DNA of 64,000 nt from Idiomarina seosinensis (GTDB taxonomy: Bacteria; Pseudomonadota; Gammaproteobacteria; Enterobacterales; Alteromonadaceae), in NCBI RefSeq assembly GCF_003987275.1, contig NZ_PIQF01000001.1, positions 620,001-684,000 on the forward strand, given 5' to 3'. Below, piece by piece: positions 1 to 11,612 of this stretch (position 1 is the stretch's first letter; each line of letters starts with the position of its first letter). The translations under genes and the position numbers were made by a program. Under the pieces are notes generated by a model. The model made no database searches, had not been told where the DNA came from, and worked only from the letters and a program-made list of their open reading frames with translations.

Positions 1-210
1 AAGTACGATAAAGAATACAAAAGGCAAAAACGCGAAATGTCCGATCCAGCTAACGATCGTATAAAGAGTGCCTAAAGCCGATTCTGCGGAAGGGGTAGCT
101 TCGATATACAGACTACCGAGTGCCAGACAAAGAATAATATTAATAAAGGTGAACCAGTGTCCCCAACTGATAAGTCGAGCAATTTTATCCCGGCGTTGGT
201 GTTTTCCCAT
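1..210 (-). CDS. yejM: YejM/PbgA/LapC-like inner-membrane protein, N-terminal part (cut by window edge)
   Basis: The 70 visible residues start MGKHQRRDKIARLISWGHWF and continue through two hydrophobic segments (about residues 18-35 and 50-70). This is the start of the YejM family, an inner-membrane protein with an alkaline-phosphatase-like periplasmic domain that in enterobacteria restrains LPS synthesis through LapB. The periplasmic domain lies outside the window. The gene is divergent from yejK, as expected from the enterobacterial yejK/yejL/yejM locus. The family call rests on the SWGHWF block and membrane layout only. Confidence 0.8.
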   Translation of the reverse strand, partial: MGKHQRRDKIARLISWGHWFTFINIILCLALGSLYIEATPSAESALGTLYTIVSWIGHFAFLPFVFFIVL

Positions 211-281
211 TCTTTATTATTCCCGTGATACACTATTAGCCATTAGTCTAACACAGCGATTTTGCAAGGATAGTCCCACAT

Positions 282-1325
282 ATGCAACTGCGCATTGAAA
301 ACAGCATCATTCATCAATTTTACAGCCACGACGACAAAGTTGGGCTGCGTTTGGCTCCGGAAGCGTTACCTGAAGACGAACAGCTTCATGAATTATTAGA
401 GGAGCTAACCCAAGTTTATACCAATAAACCGGCAAAGGGATACGCGAGCTTTTTGACCGAATCCGATGAGGGCGACAGCGGTCCTTTTCCGGAGCAGCTA
501 AAACAATGGCACGGCGGTCAATTACAGTTTGTTGATTTCAGTCAGCAGGCTGCCAAATTGTTGCTCGAGCAGCTGCAAAACTACAACATGTTGGAGGCTG
601 GTTTTCTATTGGTTACGCGCTACCAGCATTTAAGCACTGATTATTTGTTGGTGGCTTTTTTGCCGGTAAAAGAGGGTGTTTCTATCAATCCAGATTTGGC
701 GGTTAATAAATCGTCGCAGCTGGATATTAATAAGGTGCAACTGGCGGCTCGAATTGATTTAACCGAGTGGGAAACGAATCAGGACAGCGAACGTTACATC
801 TCCTTTATTAAAGGGCGTGTCGGTCGTAAAGTGTCTGACTTTTTCCTGGATTTTCTGGGCTGTACCGAGCGCTTAAATTCAAAGTCGCAAACCCAGACGT
901 TAATTGAAGCGGTCACCGAATATGGCAAAGAATCCGACCTGGAGCCGCAGCAACGGCAGTCTTTAAATGCGGTCGCCTATGAATATTGTGATCAGCAGTG
1001 GAAGCAGGGCGAAGATGTTAGCGTAAAGGATTTATCGCAACATTTTGAACAAGCGCAGCCACAGGAGCTGAGCTTTGAAGACTTTAGCCGTGATTATGCA
1101 AAACAGCGCGAAGCAGAACTACCTGAAGAGTTTCCGGCAGACAAATCAACATTACGTAAGCTGGTCAAGTTTCAGGGGCAGGGCGGCGGTGTCAGCGTTG
1201 GTTTTGATCATACTCAGTTGGGTGAGCGTATAAAGTACGACGTAGCCACTGATACCTTAACAATTCATGGCACACCACCTAATTTGCGTGATCAATTACG
1301 GCGTTATTTTGGTATTGATAGTTAG
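282..1325 (+). CDS. yejK: Nucleoid-associated protein NdpA/YejK
   Basis: The 347-residue protein is soluble and acidic and matches the length of the YejK/NdpA family (E. coli about 335 residues), which binds DNA as part of the nucleoid. The N-terminus (MQLRIENSIIHQFYSHD) and the interior block DFSRDYAKQREAELPEEF are typical of the family. It is divergent from yejM and ends just before a strong hairpin shared with cspD. The exact DNA-binding role in this organism is inferred from the family. Confidence 0.9.
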   Translation: MQLRIENSIIHQFYSHDDKVGLRLAPEALPEDEQLHELLEELTQVYTNKPAKGYASFLTESDEGDSGPFPEQLKQWHGGQLQFVDFSQQAAKLLLEQLQNYNMLEAGFLLVTRYQHLSTDYLLVAFLPVKEGVSINPDLAVNKSSQLDINKVQLAARIDLTEWETNQDSERYISFIKGRVGRKVSDFFLDFLGCTERLNSKSQTQTLIEAVTEYGKESDLEPQQRQSLNAVAYEYCDQQWKQGEDVSVKDLSQHFEQAQPQELSFEDFSRDYAKQREAELPEEFPADKSTLRKLVKFQGQGGGVSVGFDHTQLGERIKYDVATDTLTIHGTPPNLRDQLRRYFGIDS

Positions 1326-1349
1326 CAAGAGATGAGTGAGAGGCAAAAT

Positions 1350-1377
1350 AAAACGCCGGTGTTTAAACCGGCGTTTT
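1350..1377. terminator. Bidirectional intrinsic terminator between yejK and cspD
   Basis: An 11-bp perfect stem (AAAACGCCGGT/ACCGGCGTTTT) with a short loop carries A and T runs on either side. It sits between the convergent ends of yejK (+) and cspD (-) and can serve both. Confidence 0.85.
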
Positions 1378-1407
1378 GAGGATAAATACGGTGTTAGGGT
1401 AAAACCA

Positions 1408-1623
1408 CTATTTGTCGGTGGTTCCCGGAACAATATTGGAGGCGTGCAAGCCTTTAGGGCCTTGCTCCAATTCAAACTCAACGGTTTGACCTGCTTTGAG
1501 AGTGCGGTACCCTTCCATATCGATGGTTGAGTAATGCGCGAAAATGTCACCTTCGCGGTCTTCCGCCTCAATAAAGCCGAAGCCTTTTGAGTTGTTGAAC
1601 CATTTGACTTTTCCGGTAGCCAT
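1408..1623 (-). CDS. cspD: Cold-shock-domain protein CspD
   Basis: The 71-residue single cold-shock domain contains RNP1 (KGFGFIE, about residues 13-19) and an RNP2-like block (DIFAHYS, about 26-32), the residues that stack on single-stranded nucleic acid. Position next to divergent clpS-clpA is the usual place of CspD, which in E. coli is a stationary-phase replication inhibitor and a proteolysis target. A good Shine-Dalgarno (GAAGGAAG) precedes the ATG. Paralogue assignment to CspD rather than a CspA-type protein relies mainly on location. Confidence 0.9.
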   Translation of the reverse strand: MATGKVKWFNNSKGFGFIEAEDREGDIFAHYSTIDMEGYRTLKAGQTVEFELEQGPKGLHASNIVPGTTDK

Positions 1624-1847
1624 ACTTCTACTTCCTTCTTTTGCAACAGAGAATGTTTATTATTATGTAAGTGTTGCCGGATCCTGCTTGAAATCCTTAA
1701 CGAGCAACACCATGTTTTACTCTAGGAAACGCAGTGTAATAGTCAAGCATTTGCGGTGAAAAAATCAACACTTTTGTTAACTTTTTTCGAAAATAGATTG
1801 AGAAAGCTCGTAACAAATACACTATAGTGAGAATAGGTTGTTAACTC

Positions 1848-2162
1848 ATGAGTCAGTCTGACCATCAACATCTGCATGATCTTGAAGAAAAAGAAAAACA
1901 GGAGCTGAAACCTCCGTCGATGTATAAAGTCATACTTAATAATGATGACTACACACCGATGGACTTCGTTATTGAAGTGTTGTTGAGATTTTTTAAGATG
2001 AACCAGGAACGTGCGACTGACACCATGTTGCAGGTGCACTATAAAGGGAAAGCGGTCTGTGGAGTTTACTCCGCAGAAATTGCAGAGACAAAAGTTGTAC
2101 AGGTCAACCAGTATGCTCGTGAAAACCAGCATCCATTGCTTTGCACAATGGAGCAGGAGTAA
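1848..2162 (+). CDS. clpS: ATP-dependent Clp protease adaptor ClpS
   Basis: The 104-residue protein has a charged N-terminal tail and then the ClpS core starting [20 protein letters not shown]. The [10 protein letters not shown] segment forms part of the N-degron binding pocket, and the C-terminal [14 protein letters not shown] strand packs beside it. ClpS delivers proteins with N-terminal Leu, Phe, Trp or Tyr to ClpAP. It is followed 26 nt later by clpA and is certainly cotranscribed with it. Both transferases that create such N-degrons (bpt, aat) lie within 4 kb. Confidence 0.97.
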   Translation: MSQSDHQHLHDLEEKEKQELKPPSMYKVILNNDDYTPMDFVIEVLLRFFKMNQERATDTMLQVHYKGKAVCGVYSAEIAETKVVQVNQYARENQHPLLCTMEQE

Positions 2163-2188
2163 ACCAGCGTGACCGTAAGGAGTGGTAT

Positions 2189-4459
2189 ATGTTGAACAAA
2201 GCCCTTGAATTGACGTTAAATGACGCGTTTCGTTTAGCGCGTGAGCGTCATCACGAGTTAATGACGGTAGAGCACCTGTTAGTCGCGTTGCTGGATAATC
2301 CGGATGCAGCAGAGGTGTTGCGCGCGTGCGGAACGGAGTTTGACCAGCTAAAAGAAGAGTTACTTAGCTACATAGATCGCAGTACGCCTAGCTTTGAATC
2401 TGACGATGAAAGCGTCGACACGCAGCCTACCCTGGGCTTTCAGCGAGTTTTACAACGCGCTGTGTTTCATGTGCAGTCATCGGGTAACGCTGAGGTTACC
2501 GGTGCTAATGTGCTGGTCGCGATTTTCAGTGAACAAGAGTCGCAGGCTGTTTATTTATTGAATAAACACGATATTACCCGGCTGGATATTGTTAACTTTA
2601 TCTCTCATGGCATATCTCGTATGCAGGGCGAAGAAGCGCCGGATGAGCCGTTGGACGAAGAAGAAGCCGCAGAAGTTCAGGAAGAACAACAGAGCCATCT
2701 GAAACGCTTTTGCAGCAACCTGAACCTACAAGCGCAGGAAGGCAAGATCGACCCGCTAATTGGTCGCGATCACGAAGTTGAGCGCTGCGCTCAAATTCTG
2801 TGTCGTCGTCGCAAAAATAACCCATTGCTGGTGGGTGAAGCGGGCGTTGGTAAAACGGCTATTGCCGAAGGTCTGGCTTATCGCGTGGTTAACAAAGATG
2901 TGCCAGAAATTCTCGAAAATGCAGTTATTTACTCATTAGATTTAGGTGGCTTACTGGCAGGAACCAAGTACCGCGGTGACTTTGAAAAGCGCTTTAAGCA
3001 GCTGTTAAAAGAGTTAAGCGAAAAGGATGACGCAATACTATTTATTGACGAAATCCACACCATTATCGGCGCGGGTGCGGCCAGTGGTGGGGTGCTTGAC
3101 GCCTCAAACTTATTGAAACCGCTGCTCTCTAGTGGTCAGCTAAAATGCATTGGCTCAACCACCTACACTGAATTTAAGAACGTGTTTGAGAAAGACAGAG
3201 CACTGGTACGCCGCTTCCAGAAAGTGGATGTGGTCGAGCCTTCAGTCGAGGACACCACCAAGATTTTGATGGGCTTAAAGGACCGTTACGAAAGCCACCA
3301 TGGCATTCGCTATACGCAACCGGCAATAAAAGCCGCAGCAGAACTATCGGCAAAATACATCAATGAACGGCATCTGCCGGACAAAGCTATCGATGTTATG
3401 GATGAGGCCGGCGCCTCGCAGCGTTTATTGCCGCCGTCTAAACGGCGTAAGACTGTCGGCGTGCAAGACATTGAGAACATTGTTGCGAAGATTGCACGGA
3501 TACCGGAGCAATCGGTGTCGAGAACCGACCAAGACGTGTTAAAGCAGCTTGATCGGAACCTTAAAATGGTGGTGTTTGGTCAGGATGAAGCGATTGATAA
3601 GCTCACCTCGGCCATCCGTTTGTCGCGCTCCGGCTTGGGCAACGAACATCAGCCAATCGGTTCATTTATGTTTGCCGGTCCTACCGGGGTGGGGAAAACA
3701 GAAGTTACCCAACAACTGGCTAAGGCCATGGGCATTGAACTGGTTCGGTTTGATATGTCCGAATATATGGAGCGTCACGCGGTCAGTCGTTTAATTGGTG
3801 CACCTCCGGGCTATGTCGGCTTTGATCAGGGCGGCTTGTTAACCGATTCGGTCATCAAACAGCCGCACTGTGTACTGTTACTGGATGAGATTGAAAAAGC
3901 TCACCCGGATGTATTCAATATCTTATTACAAGTAATGGATAACGGTACGCTGACGGATAACAACGGGCGCAAGGCAGACTTCCGCAATGTCATCATTGTT
4001 ATGACAACCAACGCGGGTGTGCGTGAGACGGTTCGCAAGTCTATTGGCTTTAAGCAGCAGGATCACAGCCACGATGCGATGGCCGAAATTAACCGCACCT
4101 TTACGCCGGAATTCCGAAATCGTCTGGATGGTATTGTCTGGTTTAATCACCTTAGTGAAGAAATTATCAAGCAGGTGGTTGATAAGTTTATTACCGAATT
4201 GCAGGCGCAACTGGATCGTAAGGGTGTCTCATTGCAAGTTGATCAAGGCGCAATTGATTGGTTAGCCGAGAAAGGCTATGACAAGCAGATGGGCGCACGT
4301 CCAATGAGTCGAGTGATTCAGGAGCACGTGAAAAAACCGCTTGCCAATGAAATCTTGTTCGGTCAACTGGCCAGAGGCGGTAGCGTCAAAGTCTCGAAAA
4401 GCTCAGATGGTGAATTGAGTTTTGACTATGACAGCAGTAGCCAGGCGGTAGAAAGTTAA
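2189..4459 (+). CDS. clpA: ATP-dependent Clp protease ATP-binding subunit ClpA
   Basis: The 756-residue protein matches E. coli ClpA in length. It has the N-domain (MLNKALELTLNDAFRLARER), a first AAA+ module with Walker A GEAGVGKTA (about residue 215) and DEIHT Walker B, and a second module with GPTGVGKTE (about residue 496) and LLLDEIEKAHP. I placed the start at the ATG after TAAGGAGTGGTAT; an in-frame upstream TTG would add 16 residues that the family lacks. It unfolds substrates into ClpP. Confidence 0.97.
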   Translation: MLNKALELTLNDAFRLARERHHELMTVEHLLVALLDNPDAAEVLRACGTEFDQLKEELLSYIDRSTPSFESDDESVDTQPTLGFQRVLQRAVFHVQSSGNAEVTGANVLVAIFSEQESQAVYLLNKHDITRLDIVNFISHGISRMQGEEAPDEPLDEEEAAEVQEEQQSHLKRFCSNLNLQAQEGKIDPLIGRDHEVERCAQILCRRRKNNPLLVGEAGVGKTAIAEGLAYRVVNKDVPEILENAVIYSLDLGGLLAGTKYRGDFEKRFKQLLKELSEKDDAILFIDEIHTIIGAGAASGGVLDASNLLKPLLSSGQLKCIGSTTYTEFKNVFEKDRALVRRFQKVDVVEPSVEDTTKILMGLKDRYESHHGIRYTQPAIKAAAELSAKYINERHLPDKAIDVMDEAGASQRLLPPSKRRKTVGVQDIENIVAKIARIPEQSVSRTDQDVLKQLDRNLKMVVFGQDEAIDKLTSAIRLSRSGLGNEHQPIGSFMFAGPTGVGKTEVTQQLAKAMGIELVRFDMSEYMERHAVSRLIGAPPGYVGFDQGGLLTDSVIKQPHCVLLLDEIEKAHPDVFNILLQVMDNGTLTDNNGRKADFRNVIIVMTTNAGVRETVRKSIGFKQQDHSHDAMAEINRTFTPEFRNRLDGIVWFNHLSEEIIKQVVDKFITELQAQLDRKGVSLQVDQGAIDWLAEKGYDKQMGARPMSRVIQEHVKKPLANEILFGQLARGGSVKVSKSSDGELSFDYDSSSQAVES

Positions 4460-4483
4460 CGCCTGAACGCCGGGCTAGAAGCA

Positions 4484-4515
4484 AAAAAAAGCTGCTCATT
4501 TGAGCAGCTTTTTTT
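4484..4515. terminator. Bidirectional terminator between clpA and infA
   Basis: A perfect A7-GCTGCTCA / TGAGCAGC-T7 hairpin with runs of A and T on both sides lies between the convergent ends of clpA and infA. Confidence 0.9.
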
Positions 4516-4526
4516 ATTGGTACTTG

Positions 4527-4793
<267 letters not shown>

Positions 4794-5510
4794 TTAAAGT
4801 GTGTGCGATTTTACCGCTTTTTTCCACTGATTGCCAATGAGTCGTTCGTTTGGCGTAAAACGGGCCTTGTAGTTCATTTTGTCACAGTCATCGATTTGGT
4901 AGCCAAGGTATAAAAATGGCTTGTTTTGCTGCTGACACAGTTCAATTAGCTGTAAAATTGAAAAAGTACCCAGTGACCGTTTGTGCTGATCCGGTGCAAA
5001 AAAGGTGTACATGGCTGATAATGCGTCAGGAACGGTGTCGATTACCGACACCATGACCAGCTTGTTGTCGGCATCGCGCCATTCAACATAACGGGTTGTC
5101 ATCCAATCGCAGTGGCACCAATGCCAGAACGCCTTAGCATCGGGTGGATACATGCCACCATCTTTATGGCGTTGCTCAATAAAGTCACAGAACAGAGCGT
5201 CATAATCGCTGCCGGGCTTGGTCACAATCGTGCGCTGTAAGTCGCTGTTTTTATTAATCACGCGTAGTTGGTTTTTACTCGGTTTAAACTCATTGGCCAA
5301 TACGCGTAATGACTGACATGCCTGGCATAACGCACAGTAAGGCCGATACACCTCATTGTGAGAACGGCGAAAACCATGGGTTAATAAATGTTGGTAAAGC
5401 GCTACCGACATTGGCGGTTGCTCATCAGTGATCGCAACCAGCAGTCGTTCATTGCGGTCCGGCAGGTAACCGCACTTTGTTTCGCGAGTAATGCCGAATT
5501 GCAGTGTCAT
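4794..5510 (-). CDS. bpt: Aspartate/glutamate leucyl- or arginyl-tRNA-protein transferase (Bpt/Ate family)
   Basis: The 238-residue protein has the Ate/Bpt N-terminal cysteines in a PYCALCQACQSLRV-like block and the C-terminal FLYLGYQIDDCDKMNYKARF motif. Bacterial members of this length are usually Bpt, which adds Leu to N-terminal Asp or Glu and so creates a ClpS-recognised degron. The gene overlaps aat by 4 bp, so the two transferases form one operon. Leucyl versus arginyl specificity is inferred from the bacterial family. Confidence 0.93.
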   Translation of the reverse strand: MTLQFGITRETKCGYLPDRNERLLVAITDEQPPMSVALYQHLLTHGFRRSHNEVYRPYCALCQACQSLRVLANEFKPSKNQLRVINKNSDLQRTIVTKPGSDYDALFCDFIEQRHKDGGMYPPDAKAFWHWCHCDWMTTRYVEWRDADNKLVMVSVIDTVPDALSAMYTFFAPDQHKRSLGTFSILQLIELCQQQNKPFLYLGYQIDDCDKMNYKARFTPNERLIGNQWKKAVKSHTL

Positions 5511-6211
5511 GTGATTGAAACCTCGAGTTCTCGCGGTGACCAGAAGCCAGCGGGAAGGTTAGCTTGCTGCGCTAACTGCAGTTGTAATAAAAACTTATCC
5601 CTATCAATATTGCGTGCCCCCAGCGAGCTTAGGTGAGGGTTAGCCACCTGGCAGTCGATAAGCTGACCACTGGCTCGACCAAATTCCTGAGCAAAAACCG
5701 ATAAAGCGATTTTAGACGCATTGGTATAGGTGTGAAACATGCTTTCGCCACAAAACGCCCGTCCAACAGAAATGCCGTACAAACCGCCGACGATTTTATC
5801 GTCGAGCCACACCTCTACGGAATGAGCATGACCCAATTGACTGAGTCGCAGGTAGGCATTGTACATCTCGTCGGTTATCCAGGTGCCTTCGTGCTCGCGG
5901 GTAGTGGCGCAGCCTTCGATAACGCGTTCAAAGTCATGATTAATAGTAACCCGCCAGGGCAGCTTGCGACTGGCTTTTTTCAAGCTCTTAGAAATATGAA
6001 TCTGGTCCGGGAAAAATACGGCTCGTGGATTAGGCGACCACCAGAGAATTGGGTCACCATCGCCAAACCACGGAAAAATACCATGCCGGTAGGCGTGCAT
6101 CAGACGCTCGGGTGATAAATCGCCACCGACAGCGAGTAGCCCGTTAGGCTCGTATAACGCTGTCGCTGGCGGAGGAAAGCTGATTGAGCGACTGTTTAAC
6201 TGCACAATCAT
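5507..6211 (-). CDS. aat: Leucyl/phenylalanyl-tRNA-protein transferase
   Basis: The 234-residue protein shows the family hallmarks FPPPATALYEPNGLLAVGGD near the N-terminus, YRHGIFPWF and the SPNPRAVFFPD block, with GGLYGISVGRAFCGESMF at about residues 140-157. It adds Leu or Phe to proteins with N-terminal Lys or Arg for degradation by ClpS-ClpAP. It is read first in the aat-bpt pair and begins 20 bp after the end of trxB. Confidence 0.96.
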   Translation of the reverse strand: MIVQLNSRSISFPPPATALYEPNGLLAVGGDLSPERLMHAYRHGIFPWFGDGDPILWWSPNPRAVFFPDQIHISKSLKKASRKLPWRVTINHDFERVIEGCATTREHEGTWITDEMYNAYLRLSQLGHAHSVEVWLDDKIVGGLYGISVGRAFCGESMFHTYTNASKIALSVFAQEFGRASGQLIDCQVANPHLSSLGARNIDRDKFLLQLQLAQQANLPAGFWSPRELEVSIT

Positions 6212-6231
6212 AGGCGCTCAATCTCCTGCAT

Positions 6232-7197
<966 letters not shown>

Positions 7198-7283
7198 CTA
7201 ACCTCTTTGTTCGTTACAATATTTAATAAGTTATTGGGGTCGATTGTAGGGTTTGCAAGGCTGAGCGACAAGAGCGAAAACAA

Positions 7284-7310
7284 AAAAGCCTGCGCGAGTG
7301 CAGGCCTTTT
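7284..7310 (-). terminator. Intrinsic terminator of ald
   Basis: The minus strand reads a GC-rich stem (GCCTGCA/TGCAGGC-like) ending in a T6 run about 30 bp downstream of the ald stop codon. Confidence 0.85.
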
Positions 7311-7336
7311 ATTAGTTATTTAGCTCGTCGCGTTAA

Positions 7337-8464
7337 TTACGCTTGCAACGCGTCGCGAGGGTCCTGGTAATCCAGCCCTAACTTTTCGCCTAAATCGTCG
7401 TGCACGGCTTTGTAAGTAATCTTGCCTTTATGCATGTTCAGACCACGCAACAGGTGATCGTTTTCTAACATCGCTTTCAAACCCTTGTTAGCCAACGCGA
7501 TGCCGTAAGGCAATGTTGCATTGTTCAGTGCAATGGTTGAGGTACGGGCAACGCCGCCTGGCATATTAGCAACACAGTAGTGAACTACGTCGTCAACGAT
7601 ATAAACCGGATCCTGGTGGGTAGTCGCTTTAGCCGTCTCAAAGCAGCCGCCCTGATCGATAGCGACGTCAACCAACACTGAGCCTGGCTTCATATTTTTG
7701 ATGTTGTCACGGGTAAGCAGCTTAGGTGCTGCAGCGCCCGGGATTAACACGGCGCCGACCACAAGGTCTGCTTCGCGAGAATATTTGTCGATAGCATCTA
7801 CCGTTGAGTAAACGGTTTGAACACGACCGGCAAAAATATCATCAAGCTCACGCAAGCGTGGTAATGACCGATCCAGAATAGTTACTTCGGCACCAAGGCC
7901 AATCGCCATTTTCGCTGCGTTAGTGCCGACAACACCACCGCCAATGATCAAAACTTTACCTGGAGCAACACCTGGTACGCCGCCTAACAGGGTACCGCTA
8001 CCGCCGTGAACTTTTTCCAGGTAATGGGCGCCTGCCTGAATCGACATACGGCCGGCGACTTCACTCATTGGTGCTAATAATGGTAAACCATTGCGAGTGT
8101 CAGTAACGGTTTCGTAGGCAATAGCAGTACAGCCTGATTTACCCAACAGTTCTGTTTGGGTAGGGTCTGGGGCCAGGTGCAGGAAGGTATACAAGATTTG
8201 ACCTTCACGCAGCATTTTGCACTCATTAGGCTGTGGTTCTTTTACTTTTACAATCATATCCGCTTGAGCAAAAATCTCTTCTGGCGTGTCGATGATTTTA
8301 GCCCCGGCTTCCAGGTATTGGTCATTGGTAAAACCAATTGCCGCACCGCCGTTATTTTCAACAATAACGTCGTGACCATTTTCAACATATTCGCGCACTG
8401 CTGCAGGAGTTAAACCAATACGATACTCATGGTTTTTAATTTCTTTAGGAACACCAATTAGCAT
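7337..8464 (-). CDS. ald: Alanine dehydrogenase
   Basis: The 375-residue protein has [20 protein letters not shown] at the N-terminus, the substrate-site YTFLHLAPD segment and the NAD-binding [18 protein letters not shown] (about residue 175). It interconverts alanine with pyruvate and ammonia using NAD. Length is typical of the hexameric family. It is divergent from lrp across 142 bp, so control by the Lrp regulator made next door is plausible but inferred. Confidence 0.96.
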   Translation of the reverse strand: MLIGVPKEIKNHEYRIGLTPAAVREYVENGHDVIVENNGGAAIGFTNDQYLEAGAKIIDTPEEIFAQADMIVKVKEPQPNECKMLREGQILYTFLHLAPDPTQTELLGKSGCTAIAYETVTDTRNGLPLLAPMSEVAGRMSIQAGAHYLEKVHGGSGTLLGGVPGVAPGKVLIIGGGVVGTNAAKMAIGLGAEVTILDRSLPRLRELDDIFAGRVQTVYSTVDAIDKYSREADLVVGAVLIPGAAAPKLLTRDNIKNMKPGSVLVDVAIDQGGCFETAKATTHQDPVYIVDDVVHYCVANMPGGVARTSTIALNNATLPYGIALANKGLKAMLENDHLLRGLNMHKGKITYKAVHDDLGEKLGLDYQDPRDALQA

Positions 8465-8606
8465 TTCACAGCCTCTAAATTAAGGTTTTTAGTACAGTGG
8501 ATTAATGGCGCAAATTATAGACGGAAAGGGCAGTGTATGACGTACTTTTTTTAGGGGCTAAAACCGTGTTATATTTGGCTATTGATTTAAATAATAAATA
8601 AAAATT

Positions 8607-9098
8607 ATGTTTATTGCTGAAGAACCCGCAGAAATCACTATTGACAGAATTGACCGGAAGATCCTGCGCATTTTGCAAGGCGACGGTCGTATATCTAACG
8701 TCGCACTGGCCCGACAGGTGGGCCTGAGCGCCACTGCTTGTCTGGAGAGAGTTCGCAAGTTAGAGCGCGAGGGAGTGATTGAGCATTATTACGCGAAAAT
8801 TAACCCGGCAAAACTGGGTGCTAACCTCATGGTGTTCGTCGAAATAACATTAACCCGCACTTCTGCTGATGCTTTCGCCGAATTTAGTGAGGCAGCCCGT
8901 AAAACCGATGAAATTCTTGAGTGTCACCTGGTTGCCGGAGATTTCGATTTCCTGATTAAAGCTCGGGTTCCCGATATGCGTGCTTACCGAAAACTGTTGG
9001 GTGAAACACTGTTAATGATGCCCGGTGTGGATGAATCGCGTACTTATGTGGTCATGGAAGAAGTGAAGCAAGAAAATAAAGTATTAGTAAAGGGCTAA
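8607..9098 (+). CDS. lrp: Leucine-responsive regulatory protein Lrp
   Basis: The 163-residue protein matches Lrp in length, with an N-terminal winged-type helix-turn-helix (DGRISNVALARQVGLSATACLERVRKLE, about residues 29-56) and a C-terminal ligand-binding RAM domain ending SRTYVVMEEVKQENKV. Its place before ftsK is the standard position of the global regulator Lrp in gammaproteobacteria. It controls amino-acid metabolism genes in response to leucine. Confidence 0.95.
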   Translation: MFIAEEPAEITIDRIDRKILRILQGDGRISNVALARQVGLSATACLERVRKLEREGVIEHYYAKINPAKLGANLMVFVEITLTRTSADAFAEFSEAARKTDEILECHLVAGDFDFLIKARVPDMRAYRKLLGETLLMMPGVDESRTYVVMEEVKQENKVLVKG

Positions 9099-9173
9099 CA
9101 TTCGGCGTCAGTTTCGCTACAATCGAAGCATCAGCAGGATATAACAACTATAACAGGATCTATTTTACGCACT

Positions 9174-11591
9174 ATGACAGGTGTACAAAGATTACTCGAA
9201 GCAGGTTTATTGCTCAGCGGAGCACTGGCGATATTTATTTTTTTATCGCTGGTGAGTTTTAATCCGGCCGATCCGAGCTGGTCACAAACAGGTTTCGAGG
9301 GCTCTATTAATAACGCGGGAGGTGCTATTGGCGCCTGGACCGCGGACGTCCTGTTATTTACCTTTGGTTTTGTGGCCTATTTAATTCCGTTCGCTTTTGC
9401 CGGGCTTGGCTACCTTATCTTCCGTCAGACGCACCGACTACTGGAACTTGATTACCTGGCCGTTAGTTTACGCCTGGTTGGCGCATTGTTGACGTTAATT
9501 GGGGCCTCGGCTTTATCCTCAATTAACTTTGATGATATTTATTACTTTTCCGCCGGCGGTATCTTCGGCGATGTCATTGCCGCGTCTTTATTGCCTTATC
9601 TCAATTTTGTCGGCTCGACATTGTTGCTGTTAACGTTTTTAGCCACGGGTTTAACTCTGGTAACCGGAGTTAGCTGGCTTTATATCGCGGACCGGCTGGG
9701 TGAGTGGACCATTAACGGTGTGCTGTGGCTGGTCGAAAAAGTCAGCAAGACCTGGAATAACCGCAGCAGCGAGAGCGACAAGCCAAACAAAAAAGGCGCG
9801 GATGACGCTGCGGCCCCCGATGATAGCCTGTTAGCCATAGACAGCGACGAAAAAGGTCGTGCCGATGAACCTGAGGTTGACCTTGAGGGCTTGTTTGGCA
9901 AAGACGAATCGGCTGACGACCGGGCAGAACCAACTTTGGATTTACCGTCGTTAAATGCACTTGACGATGAAGACGGGGATAATCAGCAGCCGCCTAAGTT
10001 TTCAAAGCAAGCAGCAGAAACCAAACCAGATATTAAAAAAGCAGAGTCAAAAGGTGCATCCACCGCGTTGACCGTGACAGAACAAGAAGACTCTGATCTG
10101 ACTAAGCTACCCTCTATAGAGTTATTGGATAGACCCAATAAGAAAGAGCATCCAGTCACCCAGGAAGAACTCGAACAAGTATCGCGCACAGTCGAAACCG
10201 TACTTAAGGATTTTGGTGTTGATGTGACGGTCGCGCACGTTCAACCAGGCCCGGTGATTACCCGATTTGAACTCGATTTAGCGCCGGGTGTGAAGGTTTC
10301 TAAAATTTCTAACCTGGCAAAAGATATCGCCCGCACCTTATCCGCAGTGGCGGTACGTGTGGTCGAAGTTATCCCGGGCAAATCCTACGTTGGCTTAGAG
10401 TTACCGAACAAACACCGCGAAGTGGTGCAGTTGAGCGAAGTGATTAACTGCGATGCGTTTCAGAATAGTCAGTCTCCGTTAACCATGATTTTAGGTAAAA
10501 ACATTGCCGGTAATCCGGTGGTGGTAGACCTAGCTAAAATGCCACATTTATTGGTAGCTGGTACCACTGGCTCCGGCAAATCGGTTGGCGTTAACGTCAT
10601 GATCTTGAGCCTGCTGTACAAAAGCACACCCGAAGATGTGCGCTTGATCATGATTGACCCGAAAATGCTCGAACTGTCGGTTTACGAAGGTATTCCACAC
10701 CTGCTGACCGAAGTGGTCACCGATATGAAAGACGCTGCCAACTCGTTGCGCTGGTGTGTTGGCGAAATGGAGCGACGTTATAAGTTAATGTCGGCCCTTG
10801 GGGTGCGTAATTTAAAAGGGTATAACGCAAAAGTAGCGGCAGCGAAGGAGCAGGGTAAACCACTGCGGGATCCCATCTGGAAACCGGGCGATTCAATGGA
10901 TGAATTGCCGCCAGAGCTGGAAAAATTACCGAACATTGTGGTGGTTATCGACGAATTTGCCGACATGATGATGATCGTCGGTAAGAAAGTGGAAGAGCTT
11001 ATCGCACGTATTGCACAGAAAGCCCGTGCGGCCGGTATCCATCTGATACTGGCGACCCAGCGTCCGTCAGTAGACGTTATAACCGGTCTGATAAAAGCGA
11101 ATATTCCGACCCGAATTGCCTTTCAGGTTTCATCTAAAGTGGACTCGCGCACGATCCTCGATCAGCCGGGCGCTGATCAGTTGTTGGGGCAGGGCGATAT
11201 GTTGTACTTGCCGCCGGGCAGTGGCTCGCCGGTGCGGGTTCACGGTGCCTTTGTAGACGATCACGAAGTGCACGCCGTTGTCGCCGACTGGAAAAAACGC
11301 GGCTCGCCTAATTATCTGGAAGAGATATTGTCCGGAGACCAGGGCGATGAAGCCCTATTGCCGGGCGAGCAAAACGAAGATGATGATGCCGAATCGGACC
11401 CGCTTTATGATGATGCGGTTGCTTTTGTTACCGAGACACAGCGGGTGTCAGTATCCAGTGTTCAGCGAAAATTCCGGATTGGGTATAACCGAGCAGCGCG
11501 AATTGTCGAACAAATGGAGACAAGTGGTGTCGTAAGTCGTGCCGGCAATAATGGCCAGCGTGACGTTATCGCACCTCCACCGGCGCGCTAA
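9174..11591 (+). CDS. ftsK: DNA translocase FtsK
   Basis: The 805-residue protein begins with four predicted membrane segments (about residues 10-170), then an acidic low-complexity linker (about 190-310), then the motor with Walker [13 protein letters not shown] (about residue 463), Walker [13 protein letters not shown] and a C-terminal winged-helix gamma domain ([25 protein letters not shown]). The linker is far shorter than in E. coli FtsK (about 1330 residues in total). The enzyme pumps DNA at the septum and activates XerCD at dif. Confidence 0.97.
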   Translation: MTGVQRLLEAGLLLSGALAIFIFLSLVSFNPADPSWSQTGFEGSINNAGGAIGAWTADVLLFTFGFVAYLIPFAFAGLGYLIFRQTHRLLELDYLAVSLRLVGALLTLIGASALSSINFDDIYYFSAGGIFGDVIAASLLPYLNFVGSTLLLLTFLATGLTLVTGVSWLYIADRLGEWTINGVLWLVEKVSKTWNNRSSESDKPNKKGADDAAAPDDSLLAIDSDEKGRADEPEVDLEGLFGKDESADDRAEPTLDLPSLNALDDEDGDNQQPPKFSKQAAETKPDIKKAESKGASTALTVTEQEDSDLTKLPSIELLDRPNKKEHPVTQEELEQVSRTVETVLKDFGVDVTVAHVQPGPVITRFELDLAPGVKVSKISNLAKDIARTLSAVAVRVVEVIPGKSYVGLELPNKHREVVQLSEVINCDAFQNSQSPLTMILGKNIAGNPVVVDLAKMPHLLVAGTTGSGKSVGVNVMILSLLYKSTPEDVRLIMIDPKMLELSVYEGIPHLLTEVVTDMKDAANSLRWCVGEMERRYKLMSALGVRNLKGYNAKVAAAKEQGKPLRDPIWKPGDSMDELPPELEKLPNIVVVIDEFADMMMIVGKKVEELIARIAQKARAAGIHLILATQRPSVDVITGLIKANIPTRIAFQVSSKVDSRTILDQPGADQLLGQGDMLYLPPGSGSPVRVHGAFVDDHEVHAVVADWKKRGSPNYLEEILSGDQGDEALLPGEQNEDDDAESDPLYDDAVAFVTETQRVSVSSVQRKFRIGYNRAARIVEQMETSGVVSRAGNNGQRDVIAPPPAR

Positions 11592-11612
11592 CAGCCAATA
11601 AAAGGAATGCAC